DNA of 64,000 nt, taken from Ciona intestinalis (Eukaryota > Chordata > Ascidiacea > Phlebobranchia > Cionidae). Every line of letters begins with the position of its first letter. Position 1 is the first letter of the stretch. Under the pieces are notes generated by a model, which made no database searches, was not told where the DNA came from, and saw nothing but the letters and a program-made list of their open reading frames with translations. The translations under genes and the position numbers were made by a program. The stretch covers positions 161,652 through 225,651 of the forward strand of contig NC_020175.2 in NCBI RefSeq assembly GCF_000224145.3, given 5' to 3'. Shown here one piece after another: positions 1-12,700 of this stretch.

Positions 1-184
1 AGAATAAAATTTGGTTTTCGCGACCGGTATAACTGTCTTTAATCCAAACCTTGTATTTTAAAACGAATATCACTTGGTTTTTATAACCTTACGAAATTGC
101 GTGGAAATATTTATGGTGTGGAATGCTGAAGGTTTAATGTGGAAGATTTAAGAAATTTATATTTTATATTGTTTCTATTTTTAG

Positions 185-2332
185 TCCAATGGAACTTCTC
201 CGCGTCCAACCGCGAAGCAATCACTCGCGCAAAGAAGTGAATTCACCAGATTTGCAAAGTATGTTCGTTATATATTTATGCTGTATTCATTACTGACAAT
301 AAACTAATGTTTTCAGACACATTGGACAAGATCTTTCAAAGACTTATGAGAAACTAGAAAAACTCACACTGTGTAAGTTGGCTGTATATAATTATCACAA
401 GTAAAATACTAAAATGGTTATCTAATTCAATTTATCACAAAAATGTTAAAAGTTTTTGTGACCTATTGCCAATTTACATGGTGGTGCTAGGGTAGGCAGG
501 CCCTCCTTGGACTTTCTTCACTGCATTAATCAGTAAGCATTTAAATATGTTTTATGTAATGCTTGTCGTACTATCCCTGCCTCCTTCGCATTTTAAATAC
601 TTTTGCAGCTATGCCAGCACCTCTAACATGTTTTCTATCCTCACAGTATGCAAAAAGCGAACATTATTTGATGACCGGCCCGTTGAGATACAAGAATTAA
701 CTTACATCATAAAACAAGATATCGATTCCTTAAAAAGAAAAATTCAACAATTAGAAGAAAATAAATCGCAAGCGAGCTCAAAACGAGATGCACAGAAACA
801 TTCAACGTCTATTGTTCGTACACTGAGGGTGAGGGTTTAGTTTATACTTTGAGTGACAGTATTTAGTTGGATTTTAGATTTTAACTATCAAAACACTATG
901 GCGATTTTTAAAAACATATGTATATGTTTTGGTATTATTTTTAGTCAAGTTTTTTTAATTATTATACTTTATTCATATAATATGGAATATTTTTCTTATC
1001 AAACTGTGATGTTTTATATAATGAGTTGTTTCTTTTTAGTCAAAACTCGCAAATATGTCGGAAAATTTTAAATCTGTTCTTGAAGTCCGACGAGAAAATA
1101 TGAAAAAACAAAAACTTCGCAAAGATCAGTTCAGTAGCTCCAACCTCAGCTCATCGATGCCGGTATCGGCCACACAAGGACATTGTAAGTGGAGCATGTG
1201 TAGTTGAGGTGTGGTTGGGGTGTGGTCCCAATAAATGACATTTTATTCGATATGAGTGAAGTCTTGCGTGAGGCGTGTAATTTTTTAGTCAAGACAAGTG
1301 GACTTGTGTTAATTACTTTTACTGTGGTATTTGGGGTATATCCCTAAAATAAGTTGTGTTTTGTATGGGTAAGGTCCTACAGGATGGAAATGGAATGCTC
1401 GTCATATAATAATTTGACCATAAAACACTTTTAAAACTGATACTGCAATATTAAATCGCTCTGTTATTCTTCAGTTGTGTGCTTATAAAGATACATTTCT
1501 TATAAAGATACAAGATGTGCTTATAAAGATACATTGTAACAGAGCGATTTGTTTGGTTAAAATGGAATAGTTGCAAAGCAGTTAGTATTTTAAAAATACT
1601 GTACAGTAAGGACCCTAGGAAAATTTAAGACATAATTTTTCATCTCACAGCCCATGGTTCAGTTTTATTGATGGACGAACAACGTTCGACTTCCAATCCA
1701 TCGGGTTCGGTTGCTATTTCTATGGATGGCGGTTCGTATTCACAGAACCAGACCGTGCAATTGGTCGAACAGCAAGATAGTTACATAACAGAGCGTGCAA
1801 GTACCATGGAAACAATAGAATCGACCATCGTGGAACTCGGAAATATCTTCCAGCAACTTGCAACCATGGTAAAGGAACAAGAAGAGCAAGTTATGAGGTG
1901 AGTGGAGGTGACAATTTCAGGGCTGCATGGCGTGTCAAGTTATCCCAATTTTAAAAAACTTGCCACCACAAACCCTTACGGCTGACACTACAGTTTGTTC
2001 ATAGAAACATATTTTTAAAATTTTAAGAAGTCTTTTTTTATTTTTTTAAGTCTGAATCTTCTGAAAATTGTTTTTTTTTTTTGCTGTAAGATATTATTCA
2101 GACTTGTAATACACCATTCGGTAAATGAGTATACACAGGATTTCGTTTTTTTCACATCATATCTCTACACAGGATTGACACCAACGTAGAGGAAAGTGAA
2201 TTAAACATCGAAGCTGCACACGGAGAAGTTCTCAAGTATTTTCAAGGCATCACCTCAAACAGATGGCTGATGATCAAAATATTTCTAATCTTAATTTCAT
2301 TTTTTGTCGTTTTTGTCGTCTTCTTTGCTTAG
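185..2332 (+). CDS. STX5: Syntaxin-5 (3' part; first exons lie outside the window)
   Basis: Qa-SNARE for ER-to-Golgi and intra-Golgi vesicle fusion, anchored in the Golgi membrane by its C-terminus. Visible exons are 185-258, 317-372, 647-828, 1040-1184, 1651-1897 and 2173-2332. All are bounded by AG/GT and join in phase to give 287 residues and a stop. The Habc region carries LFDDRPVEIQELTYIIKQDI and KSVLEVRRENMKKQK. The SNARE motif runs from VQLVEQQDSYI through IESTIVELGNIFQQL, with the central layer glutamine. The C-terminal membrane anchor starts at NRWLMIKIFLILISFF and the protein ends two residues after FVVFF. This matches the known STX5 family closely. The N-terminus, including any ER-retrieval signal of the long isoform, is upstream of base 185. 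Bases 1-184 read as intron. Confidence 0.95.
478..615. mobile_element. MITE-like element, family B, copy 1 (STX5 intron)
   Basis: This is one of three copies of a roughly 140-bp element, with the others at 4012-4157 and 62838-62985. Shared blocks are TAGGCAGGCC near one end, a central CTGCATTAATCAGTAA-like core, and a GCCTCC..GCATTTT..AAGTTTTGG-type block at the other end. This copy is diverged at its outer ends and stops about 30 bp before the acceptor of the STX5 exon at 647. No coding capacity. Confidence 0.55.
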
Positions 2333-2675
2333 CAATATAATATTTCTATTATTTTAGATCATATTAATATGCACAGATATTTTGCCACTTGCTCTGTGTA
2401 AAATAATAAACAAAGAAATATTCTTGTTACATCATAACTATACATTGTTTCTTTCAAAGACAACATTCTACCCAAAACATTGACGTTGAGACAATTCAGT
2501 ATTTTCCGAAATGAAATTGTTTTATTTCAAATTCCATGCTTCATAGTTGGTGCACTTGTTGTATATATTAAACACAGAACCAGCAGAATACTATCACGCT
2601 TATAATAGAATATAAGTAGTGGTGCTCGTGTACAGAAGTATAGTGAATTCTTTGTAACTAAATTATTTTGTTGTC

Positions 2676-2681
2676 AATAAA
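2676..2681 (+). promoter_or_regulatory. Probable STX5 polyadenylation signal
   Basis: AATAAA lies 344 bp after the STX5 stop codon. A second AATAAA occurs near 2406, and either could be used. The assignment is by position only. Confidence 0.4.
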
Positions 2682-3725
2682 AGATATGAATTTTAATTCA
2701 TGCCGACTCCTGTTGTTACAATATTTTTAAACTGCACTTTGAACAAGATATGTAATTGCACTGACAGATATACATTGCTTAAAACAGTTAGTCTTGTGTG
2801 TAGCAATGCATCTTAAATCTGAACCCTTATAAGCAGATGTTGAATGCTGCAACCACTGCACTAGTTTTGTTTCAAAGTATATTGTGAATAAGAGATAACC
2901 CACAAAAATGCAGTTAAAACCATTTTCTGGCTTAATTTGGGTAATAGAAACTAATTTTCAGCTCTAACGCACTGGGGTAAAACATTAATTTAATTGCAAC
3001 CAATTGCTTAAGATGATTCACTGAGTACTGTGGCGAAGTGATTCGCACGCATGCCTTCTCAGAGAATATGGGTTCAAGGCCAGACACTGCTACTGTTAAG
3101 GGCATAACAGCCATTGCTTAGAAGCTACACATGTGGTTACTCGTAAAACAGCGTTTTAATAAAACAGAACAACCGGTGTTGGAACGACTGTCTTTGCCTC
3201 GCAGGAATAAGTAAGTTTCATTCTTGTGAAACCTCACAACCAATCGTCCTAAAATGATTAATAGTGGCACTGAATGCAAGTGGCAAGTTGACAAACATTC
3301 AAGCTTTTTCAATATCCAGGTAAATACAAACCAAATTGACCACAATGTGAACTGAAGTGACTACAAGTCACAATCGAACTTCTAAGATTCATTTTGTTCT
3401 CGCAGGTAAAACTCTGATATATGCAAACTTTTGTTTTCAAGAAGAAGTTTTATGGAAAGGAGTCATTTCCCCAACTATATCAATATTGTAGATAAATACA
3501 AGCAACCAAGTTTACCACAATGTGAACTGAATTTTACTTGACATTGCACAATTTCAATCGCCGCTTCAATTTACTGCAGTTTTAATCACTGGTTTAGGTA
3601 CCATAGTTTATACAGTGTACTAAACTAATCAATTCTATGTGGGTGTGTAGTAATATCATAACAGGTCTCATAATATAAAAGTCTTGGCTATGAACTTTAA
3701 AGTAAGAATTCTATTCCCTAAAACA
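2682..3725. other. Intergenic between the STX5 and GANAB 3' ends
   Basis: Two genes end tail to tail here. Apart from the diverged SINE at about 3021-3245, I see AT-rich sequence without coding pattern. Confidence 0.5.
3021..3245 (+). repeat. tRNA-derived SINE, diverged copy
   Basis: An A-box-like TGGCGAAGTGATTCGC lies at about 3031. A B-box-like GGGTTCAAGGCC lies at about 3070, followed by the CACTGCTACTGTTAAGGGC block found in the other copies. The 3' half carries the family's AACAGAACAACCGGTGTTGG.ACGACTGTC block and ends near AAGTAAGTTTCATTC. Other copies with the same head or tail are at 16924, 17832, 21655, 26112, 33904, 36735, 38531 and 55421. Confidence 0.6.
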
Positions 3726-6700
3726 TCAATTGATTGTAATTGTAAAGTCTTTCTGCAGGTTTACTCCAGGTTTACGGATTGTTAAAACTCTGAGGTTTTT
3801 ATCGAAAGAATATCCGAGTGCTGTTGTGACTCCAGCTGTAAAAACAAGGGTTCATAGATTGGTTTGGGTTGTGTGGTCTATAGCAAAGCCAAACACTATG
3901 ATCATGACCCCACAGTACTATATCAGATCATAATTAATACTGAATTCTTTATTTATCCAAAAGTTTACATCATATTGCCGACATAGCGCATCATACATAG
4001 TGACTTTATGCATAGGGGCCAAACTTTTATAAATGCGGGGGAGGCAGGAATAGTCAGACACACACTCAGACTCTTGTAAAACAAAACCAACCTATTACTG
4101 ATTAATGCAGTAAAGATAATTTCATGATATGCCTGCCTACCCTGCCACCCCAAGTTTGGTTGCTACAGCTTCATACAACTAAAGTTCGAATAATATATCT
4201 GGTTATGACATCATAATCACCTGCTTCCACGGTAACAGTGGATGGTTGTTGTGTTCCCATGACAACCACTCGTTCCAACCAAGCTGAAGTTTCCCACAAT
4301 GCAGTTGTGTTTAGTGACCTGTGAAAACATAGAAATAAAAAAAACATGATTTTTCAAAAAGAAACAAAGTTGGATTTGTTAAAATCACTTTGCTTTTAAT
4401 TTTTTTTTTATTTTCGTAAAAACACAGTCTTTAGTAGCGCACGTAAGACCTTGTATGTAAGTTGGCACATGACCCCAACACGCAGGGTGCTGCTGCAAGA
4501 ACCTCACCAAATGTTAAAGTATGTTGCTTTCCGAAATATGGGCCAGTACCAATGTAAAAACACATGTAATGTTACTACTATCCAACTGAAAAATTTAAAG
4601 ACAGAAAAGAAAAAATTAATAGCTTGCTAGTAAAGATACAACAACAGAAAACAAGTAACTTCAATACTAAACACAAAACTCAAAAACTACAAAACATGAT
4701 TCTACCTCGAAGAAAGTATATTATTTTCGAATGTAAGTTTCTTGTAATTGTAAACTCCTTTCTTATAATCAAACGTGTGACCATCATCAAGGTAGATTTC
4801 TCCATCAGCTTTGCCCTGTGTATGATGTCATAATAAGTTATATAATGTTACTAGTAAAAAATCCTTCACAAAAATACCTAGGAACTCTTAAGCAGGAGCG
4901 AACAGAACATACGTCTTGTAACTACTGGCGTTTTAAAAAAATGTTACTAGTTAACTCTCAAAAGCTGTTTTAGAGTTAACAAAACAGCAACCTTGAATAG
5001 GTTGCACCATTTTAAAATTCTCAATACACATTTTATAAAACAAAACTTAAATTTTATCATTTCACCAATAAAATAAATTGTAAATTTTACCTTCTAAATT
5101 TCACATTCTATAATATAACAACTGTAATACAACCTGTGTGTTAAGCGCGACATACAAAGTGTACGGGTCGTGCGTCATCAATGCAGAGCATCTTCGGACA
5201 CGTAACTGTCGTGGTATGATGGTTCCTCCTTGCTGTAATACTGCTATCTGTGGATACAACAATGTGTTATATTCTACAAATAGTAGAGTTGGGTCAGAGA
5301 ATATTTTTTGTGTGGGTTTATTTTGACATATTTACTCAAGTAGTATTTATCTCTAGCAGGTATAACAACTGTCGTTTTGCTGCTAATTCTTCTTTTTTTA
5401 AATAATTTAATCTTCGCTACTGTATTGGAAGAGAAATTGATGTCATGAAATAATTCTTAACTCATGGAGGCGATAAATCCTTTGATCAAGGAAATACATT
5501 ATATACTTACTTTAGCCAGTGGTGTCGCCATAGAAATAGTATTAGGACTTGGGAAGAACTGATAAGACTTGACATCATACCAACCATTGTTGCCTAACAA
5601 TAAACACAATTAACGTGAAATAATATAAGAAATATTTGAAGTCAATAAATGCAGCTCCACACCAACCAGTGAAAGAAATTTCCTTGAATTCTGGATGCTA
5701 AATTATAATAAGCAGTTATAAATAGCCATTTTAAATAAACAGACAAATCTATTACCAGCTATTTTTAGCGTTCTACCGCAAAGTCAAACGCGTGGTAACT
5801 CGTAAGCGAACACGAAATGTACAAAACAAAACACTTAATTAGGTGTTACTGTTATAATATAACAACTGTAGTTGGCAGATTTAGATCATTAATACAACAC
5901 ATAATATTGTGCAAATACCTACTGGTACGGTACACAGTTCACACTTATAATAAAAGTATGATAATTAAGTTACCTACACAGGCGTCTAAATTTTTAAAAG
6001 TACCCATAAGTTTTAAATAATAAGTTTATGCTCGGCAATTTTAATGTTATTTTCGTTGTCACATTATTATCTGTTAGTCGCCTATGGTTACCTAACATAA
6101 GCTAAACAAGCCACCCACCAGGCAAATATATTTGTGTGGCCCATGTTGACGCAGTAGCGATTGGTTTAACAAGCAACGCTGATCCAACCATGAACGAATC
6201 ATCTTTCGCAAATAACTCGGTGTCTTTAGGGAATTCGTACCATAGTGGTCGCATGGTGGGTTCACCAGTGGTGTGAGATTGGTAGAATAAAGTGTACCTG
6301 CGTGGAGGGGGGTGTTTAATGTGTAGCTGTGGGGGGTGTGTTTTGGTGTAAGAGGATAATGTGTACACCTGGTCAATACTAACATAGGAGTTGCACCAAT
6401 AAGTGCTGTTGTAATGTGTAAATTGTTTTACTCTTTTTAAATTATTTTACAATAATGAAACTAAGGACACACACTAAGATGTATAAACATGAATTTTCTG
6501 GTAAGTTCAATACAACGACACATTTGTCTTCATTTTCAATGGTTTAGGTTGAAAAATAAAATCGTCTTTAGTGATGTTGGATATTTAAAATAATTTGGGT
6601 TTTAAAAATGAAGGAAATTGTCTCATATATCTATATATGAGCTGTTATGTTTGTATTGAATTAAAACTGACCAGAAAAACCATGTTTATACATCTAATGT

Positions 6701-9700
6701 GTCCCTAGTTTCAATATTGTAAAAAAATTGAAAAGTAGAAAACACTTTACACATTAGTCAAAGTCAATACTCGGCATTTATTGTTGCAACCCCTGAAGTA
6801 CTCTACAAATTTACAGTTTTGAACCAAAACTACCGAAATTATTCCAAATTTCAACACAACTACAGCACAAGACGAGCATGACATCAGTTTTAACAGCAAG
6901 GACGTTTAAACAAACTGTATGAAACCACCTACCAGTATGGCATGAGTTCATAACGTTCCCTTATAGCTCCTCGTATAGCTGACTTGTATTGTTCATCATA
7001 CAACCAAGGTTCGCGACGTGAGGTATCGATATGAGCATGGGCTCGGAAGAAAGGTTGATACGCAGCAGCTTGATACCAACGTGTGAGCAACTCTGGGTCG
7101 GGGTTCTTGAAAAAACCACCAACGTCAGCTGAAATTTGAAAAAACAGTGTGAGTGTTGTATTTGTACAAAACACCCATGTTTGAACCCGCAGCGCGAGGA
7201 TAAACAAGTAAGTTTCATTCATCTGTTCATGTGTATTTATTATATTATTATTATATACATGTTTGGAAAGTTTATTTATTGAATAAATCTTTTGTTTTAT
7301 TGAATTGTTTAATAATTCTGTTGGGTCAGATTCAGTTAAATCACTGTTTATGATTAGTGATTATTTTATTTTTATTTTTATCTAAAATTTCAAACATTGG
7401 CGATGTTATCTAAGGGGAAATAGGGTAATCCTAACATTTGATATCTGGGATCTCAATATAGGTTTACTACACGAGGAACAAATCAAATGATGGAGAATAA
7501 TGGAAGCTCTCCCAATGAGTAGGGTGTATTTGTGGATTAACGTTTCGGAATTAAAACCTCTTTAGCAATGTATCTATAATATACAAAGCATTGCTGTATA
7601 AACAAGTACTTACCCCCACAGTGAGATATACCACACAAACCAATGGTAAGTAACATTGGTACACTGAACTCTAGATGTCCCCACTCAGCTGTGTTGTCAC
7701 CAGTCCATATTGCACCTTGTATATAAATATATATATTATGTAGATGCCAGTATATTGTATAGTAAACACTGGACACTACTCTATATTAGAGCCCGACCGA
7801 TATTACTTTTTTTCAAACCGATACCGATATTTTGTAAATTTCAGTTGCCGATAACCGATATTTTAATGCACCTAAAAAACTTGACTGAATAAAACGGAAA
7901 AATCTGATATAGCTAATAAAAATCAACTAACAGGCTTAATTATTATTAATTAGTTATTAGTAAACTTATAATTACTTAATTGGTTAATTTGTAATTTTTT
8001 TAAATAAATGGCCGTTTTTTGCCCTCGCCGATAATTGGTAAATCACCAAAAATGCGGCCGATATATCGGCTAACCGATAATCGGTCGTGCTCTACTCTGT
8101 AGATGCTAGTATGTTGTATAGTAAACACTAGACACTACTCTATATAGGGGATATGTGAACATTAGACAGGGGGAACTATTTGGCTTGGCCGTATATAGTC
8201 CTTGTCGCCCACATTTAGGAAAGCGATGGGCTTCAACTTCTGGTAAGGTCCAATTAATAGCACCCTGGGTGTTGGGGTAATGGCCCAAATCCAGCTGGCA
8301 TACCACACTATGGGACCTCACCCACGTAGAATGTCATATCGCATAATAAACAAATAAATCGGATCTTGCCACCCAATGTTACAACATTTAACGGGACGGA
8401 TAAATTTTACTTGATAACATTAAAACCGTTTTTCTGAATTTTTGTCACCAAAAACACCAGATAGAGAACCAGTAGATCAAGATCTGCTTAATTTTCCTAA
8501 AACCATACAAACCATATTTCTGTGTTCCAATATAGAAAGCACGAGACAAAACAAACGGACGTTCGTTTCCACTCGATCTTGCTATTTGTCCATCAACAGT
8601 TGACATTTGCTGTAAATAAGAACTTTAAATTAACTTTCAAATTTACTCCGATTAGACAAATGTGACCAAATTTAACACATGTACCTTATTTTGGAAATAA
8701 TAGAATATTTGTAATTAGGTTTGTGGCTTTACCACATAATAGAAACTATTTTTAACAGCAATATAGCATTGCCAGAGAATTAAATATGCGTGGAGTCTTC
8801 CAGCTTGTTTAGTAATGGGATTTACTACAAGCTTGGCACATTATCCAAGATTCGGCAAATAACACGGAAACATATTGGTGCAAACTTACAATTCAATCTT
8901 AGTGTTAAATCATGTTTTACAGCAAAATATGTTTTCCTCTAACGTTACATCATCTATATAGATCTATATACAACATCATACCTGTAATATCCCATACATA
9001 TTATGCACGTGTCTATGTTCCCAACCCCCGCCATGCTTGATATCTTTATGCATGGTGATCTCAGGTCCATTAAACACACTTGGTTCGTTCATATCATTCC
9101 ATGTGAATAAGTTCAATGTGGATCCCTTGTATATATCAGGTGTGAACTGGCTCGCCCACCATTCTCTGCCATAACATACATGGTTGAAATGGGTTTATGA
9201 ATTTTTACCAAAATCTTGTATAATACGCCACCAATGTATATTATACAAGGTTAACATAAAAGTACAGGAAAGACAACTAATATTGTTTTTTGTAACACGC
9301 ATATTAGCTTTGATGTATGCTAACTGCTTTACTTTTACTTTTTCAATTACTTTAAAACTACACAAAAACAGCCCAATCGCAGAACTTAAATGTTTTAAGA
9401 TGCACAAAATACACCAAAATAACTTTTGATTCCTGTTTATTTTTCCCCTGTCTGCCACAAAATTAAAAATGCGTTTGTATTATGATACATACAGCCCAGT
9501 ACTTACCTAACTTCTGGTAAAGTGAAATCGAGATAAGCAGAATCACCCGGCCAACACCAACCTTTGAATTCGCCGCCATCTTTGTTTTGAATGAAATATC
9601 CCTTTGCTTGCGCCTCGCTGTGGAACAAAGGCAAGTCATGTTACAGAATATATATATGTATACGGTCATAGGGGACTAACATGGGTATGTAGGATTGTAG

Positions 9701-12700
9701 GATATGCATGCATCAGGCAGGCCCTGGAATCAACAAACATATGATACTCCGTGTGAATAACCTAGGTTCACATACTGGTTAATTGGAAAAACGCACCTAT
9801 TAATGATGATAAACTTAACCAAATAACACCCTGGTTTTTCAAAAGATAGACATAGTCACATAAAAGACCAATAATATTTTAGCAGTTTGGTGTAATGGTT
9901 GAGAAATTCCAAATTCCAAGCCAAAATTATCTTGTTCCTATCTGGACTTTGCAATAGCTTCAGCAGCCTAGATATCACACTGCAATAGCCGCAGCACCCA
10001 CAATTAAAGTGTGGAAACAAATGTGGGGAGTTTTATATTATATTACACCCACAAGTATAATAACAATAGAAATCCTATATTACCGGTATATATGATAGTT
10101 GGAGTCAGTTTTAATATGAGGATCAATAATAGTAACCATCTTTCTTCCTTTGGCTGCAATGTCATCTTGCATCTTGATGGGGTTGGGAAATTTCAATGTG
10201 TCCCATGTAAAGTACCTGTATATATAGGAATATATCTCATTATACTTGGGTTGACAACCATAACACTGGTCAGGCACATGTATCATAAACAAGGCACACA
10301 GAATTTGGTGCTTAACACTGTTGTTATAGTTCAGAGTGCAAGACACTGCTCCAACCTAGTTGTAACTAACTGTATTGTAGGTTGTAGCAACATAGATGTA
10401 GTGGTTAATGGGCCAACTATTGCCTGCATTTTTGTCACACCAAGCTGTGGAACTTACCATTATAGAATAGTTTAATATTTAATTAAAAACTTAAACAAGA
10501 CATTTTTTTGCAAACTGTATTTTCCTAAATTAGGACATTCTATTTAATTTCAGCTTGTTCCTCAAAATAAACTTTAATACTGCAAAAGAAAATTGACAAA
10601 GTTTACTTAAAAAATAAAAAGTCCTAAAGTCAGTAACTAAACTTCAATGAAAATTGCAAAATTGAGATGCGGAAAAATTGCAAAATTAGATGAAACTAAT
10701 ATAACTCACACAAAGCATGAATGATTTAAACTCACCTTTTACCATCGGTATGCTCAATGTCGAGCCATAAACAATCATAGGGAATGTCATGTTCATCAAA
10801 CGCAGCATCCACTGTCTTCACATCTTCCTCATCTTTGTAATTCCATCTGGACATGAAACATAAAGAAGAAACTTTGTAAAACTTAATTTTTTCGGATGAA
10901 AATTAATGTAGACAAATATATCTACAATTAATACATCATTGAAATAGTAAATTCAAGTAAATACGAGACTGATTTTGACATTGTTTATCTAAACTTACAG
11001 AAGGCTGTTTTAGCAAATGGCATAATTTCTTAATTTTTTTAATCAATTTAATTTTTTTCATACTAATAAAAAAGTGTCCTAAACTTGGTTTAACTGTACA
11101 CCAATTGTTTATGTAAAAAAATATATAGTAGGGCAGGGAAAGACGGGACATCTTTTTAGTCCATATCAAAACATCCTGATCGAGTTTGAAACAATTAACA
11201 ACAGTCTATGGGAGTCGTGAGGATCAGATTTTATAATTCTTTAAAAGTTCTTTGTTTACTACTAAATGGGACGAGAAAATACAATGAAAAGTGTCCAATC
11301 TTTCCCCACCCTACCAAAATACCAGGATGAAGGAACTAACATTGGTGATACATACTTCAGACAAGCTTGGCCCCACATCCATATCTCACCTGCTTTGATG
11401 ATAAGCAATTGACCACTTGGGTGGGAAGTAGGTTGTCCCTGTTAACTTGGTGTATTGACGCATGACATCACGAGGTGAAGGACCAACCATGAAGTAAATA
11501 TCGATCACTCCACTTTCAGACATCCAGTGTATGTTCACCTGTGTGGTGAGAAACATATTTGGCTATATCAGCGAAAAGTAGGAGTAGTTAGGATGAAGGG
11601 GTTGACATTATATGTTATGAAATCACAGTATCATCCCTGTTTGTTTTACACGTCTTATACATATGTTTATGTAATGAGTGTAATGTTAGGGGTTTCAAGA
11701 GTGAAGCAGCCTACTTTAGAATCACAGTTTTACGCCTGACACAAGCTTTACTCTAACGTTAAACATCCACACAGCCAAAATATATTTGGCATGAGGTTTC
11801 ATAAGTTTGACATGTCATAGCATTTTAGTGTCATAGCATTTTAATAAAGACATAAAATAAACCTAATACGAAAAATAAGCTTTGATCTCAAAAATGAATG
11901 CAAATAAACCCCAGATTCACATTTTATACCATTTTATAATCCAAAACACCCAGTTACAAGAATAATGTGTTACCAATACACATACACAATGTACCACACA
12001 CCTCAGGTACATTTTCCTGCCCTGCAAAATAACTGAACACGGATCCCAAGACACCCTTGTTGTCCTCGCTTGAATCAACGTCTATCCAAGTCTCAGCGGA
12101 GTTCAACCAAAGTAATCCAACTGTACGTTTTGCGCTGTGTATGGAGAATGTTTAATTACTTTGGATCATATAACTTACAATTTGCGGGTGACTGTGTTAT
12201 ATTTTGGAAAATCATTTCTAAAACACAATAATGACACCATTTGGAATAAAATATTTGGTTGATTAGTTTTAAATCAAACAACTGAAGCAGATGCGACTTC
12301 TAAGTAATTAAGTGTCTACATATGGATTCAGTGAGCTAACTCATAGCTTTATGTAAATAAACTGTTATACAGCCAAAAACTGTGTGAGTCAACTGAAGAC
12401 ATTATATTGTAAATGTGTCTACAGTACTACTATAGGTAGTAGCAACCCATTAACCCAGGGTTTGCGTTTACAAGTCTGTGTAAATACATCAAAACTAACT
12501 TGTGTCCGATCATAAAAGGTATAGATCCATACAAAGCAGCACGACTGTTCAAATCATATTCAAACACATCCAAGTTATACAGTCTGTAAGGTTCCGATCC
12601 AATTGTTGATGATAAAGCAAGTCTATCGGCGTGTTCTGGTATCCCATACACATGATTGAAGTTCACAAATGATGTGTCAAGTCCAATTGATTCAGGTCCT

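Noticed and set aside
4440..4570. Possible extra GANAB exon ([20 protein letters not shown])
   Set aside because: Exons 4706-4815 and 4221-4318 already join in phase with the expected family sequence. This stretch matches nothing in GANAB.
10011..10475. 154-codon plus-strand open frame
   Set aside because: It runs antisense across GANAB exon 10084-10215 and its intron. The wording is not protein-like, and the minus-strand exon is clearly the coding one.
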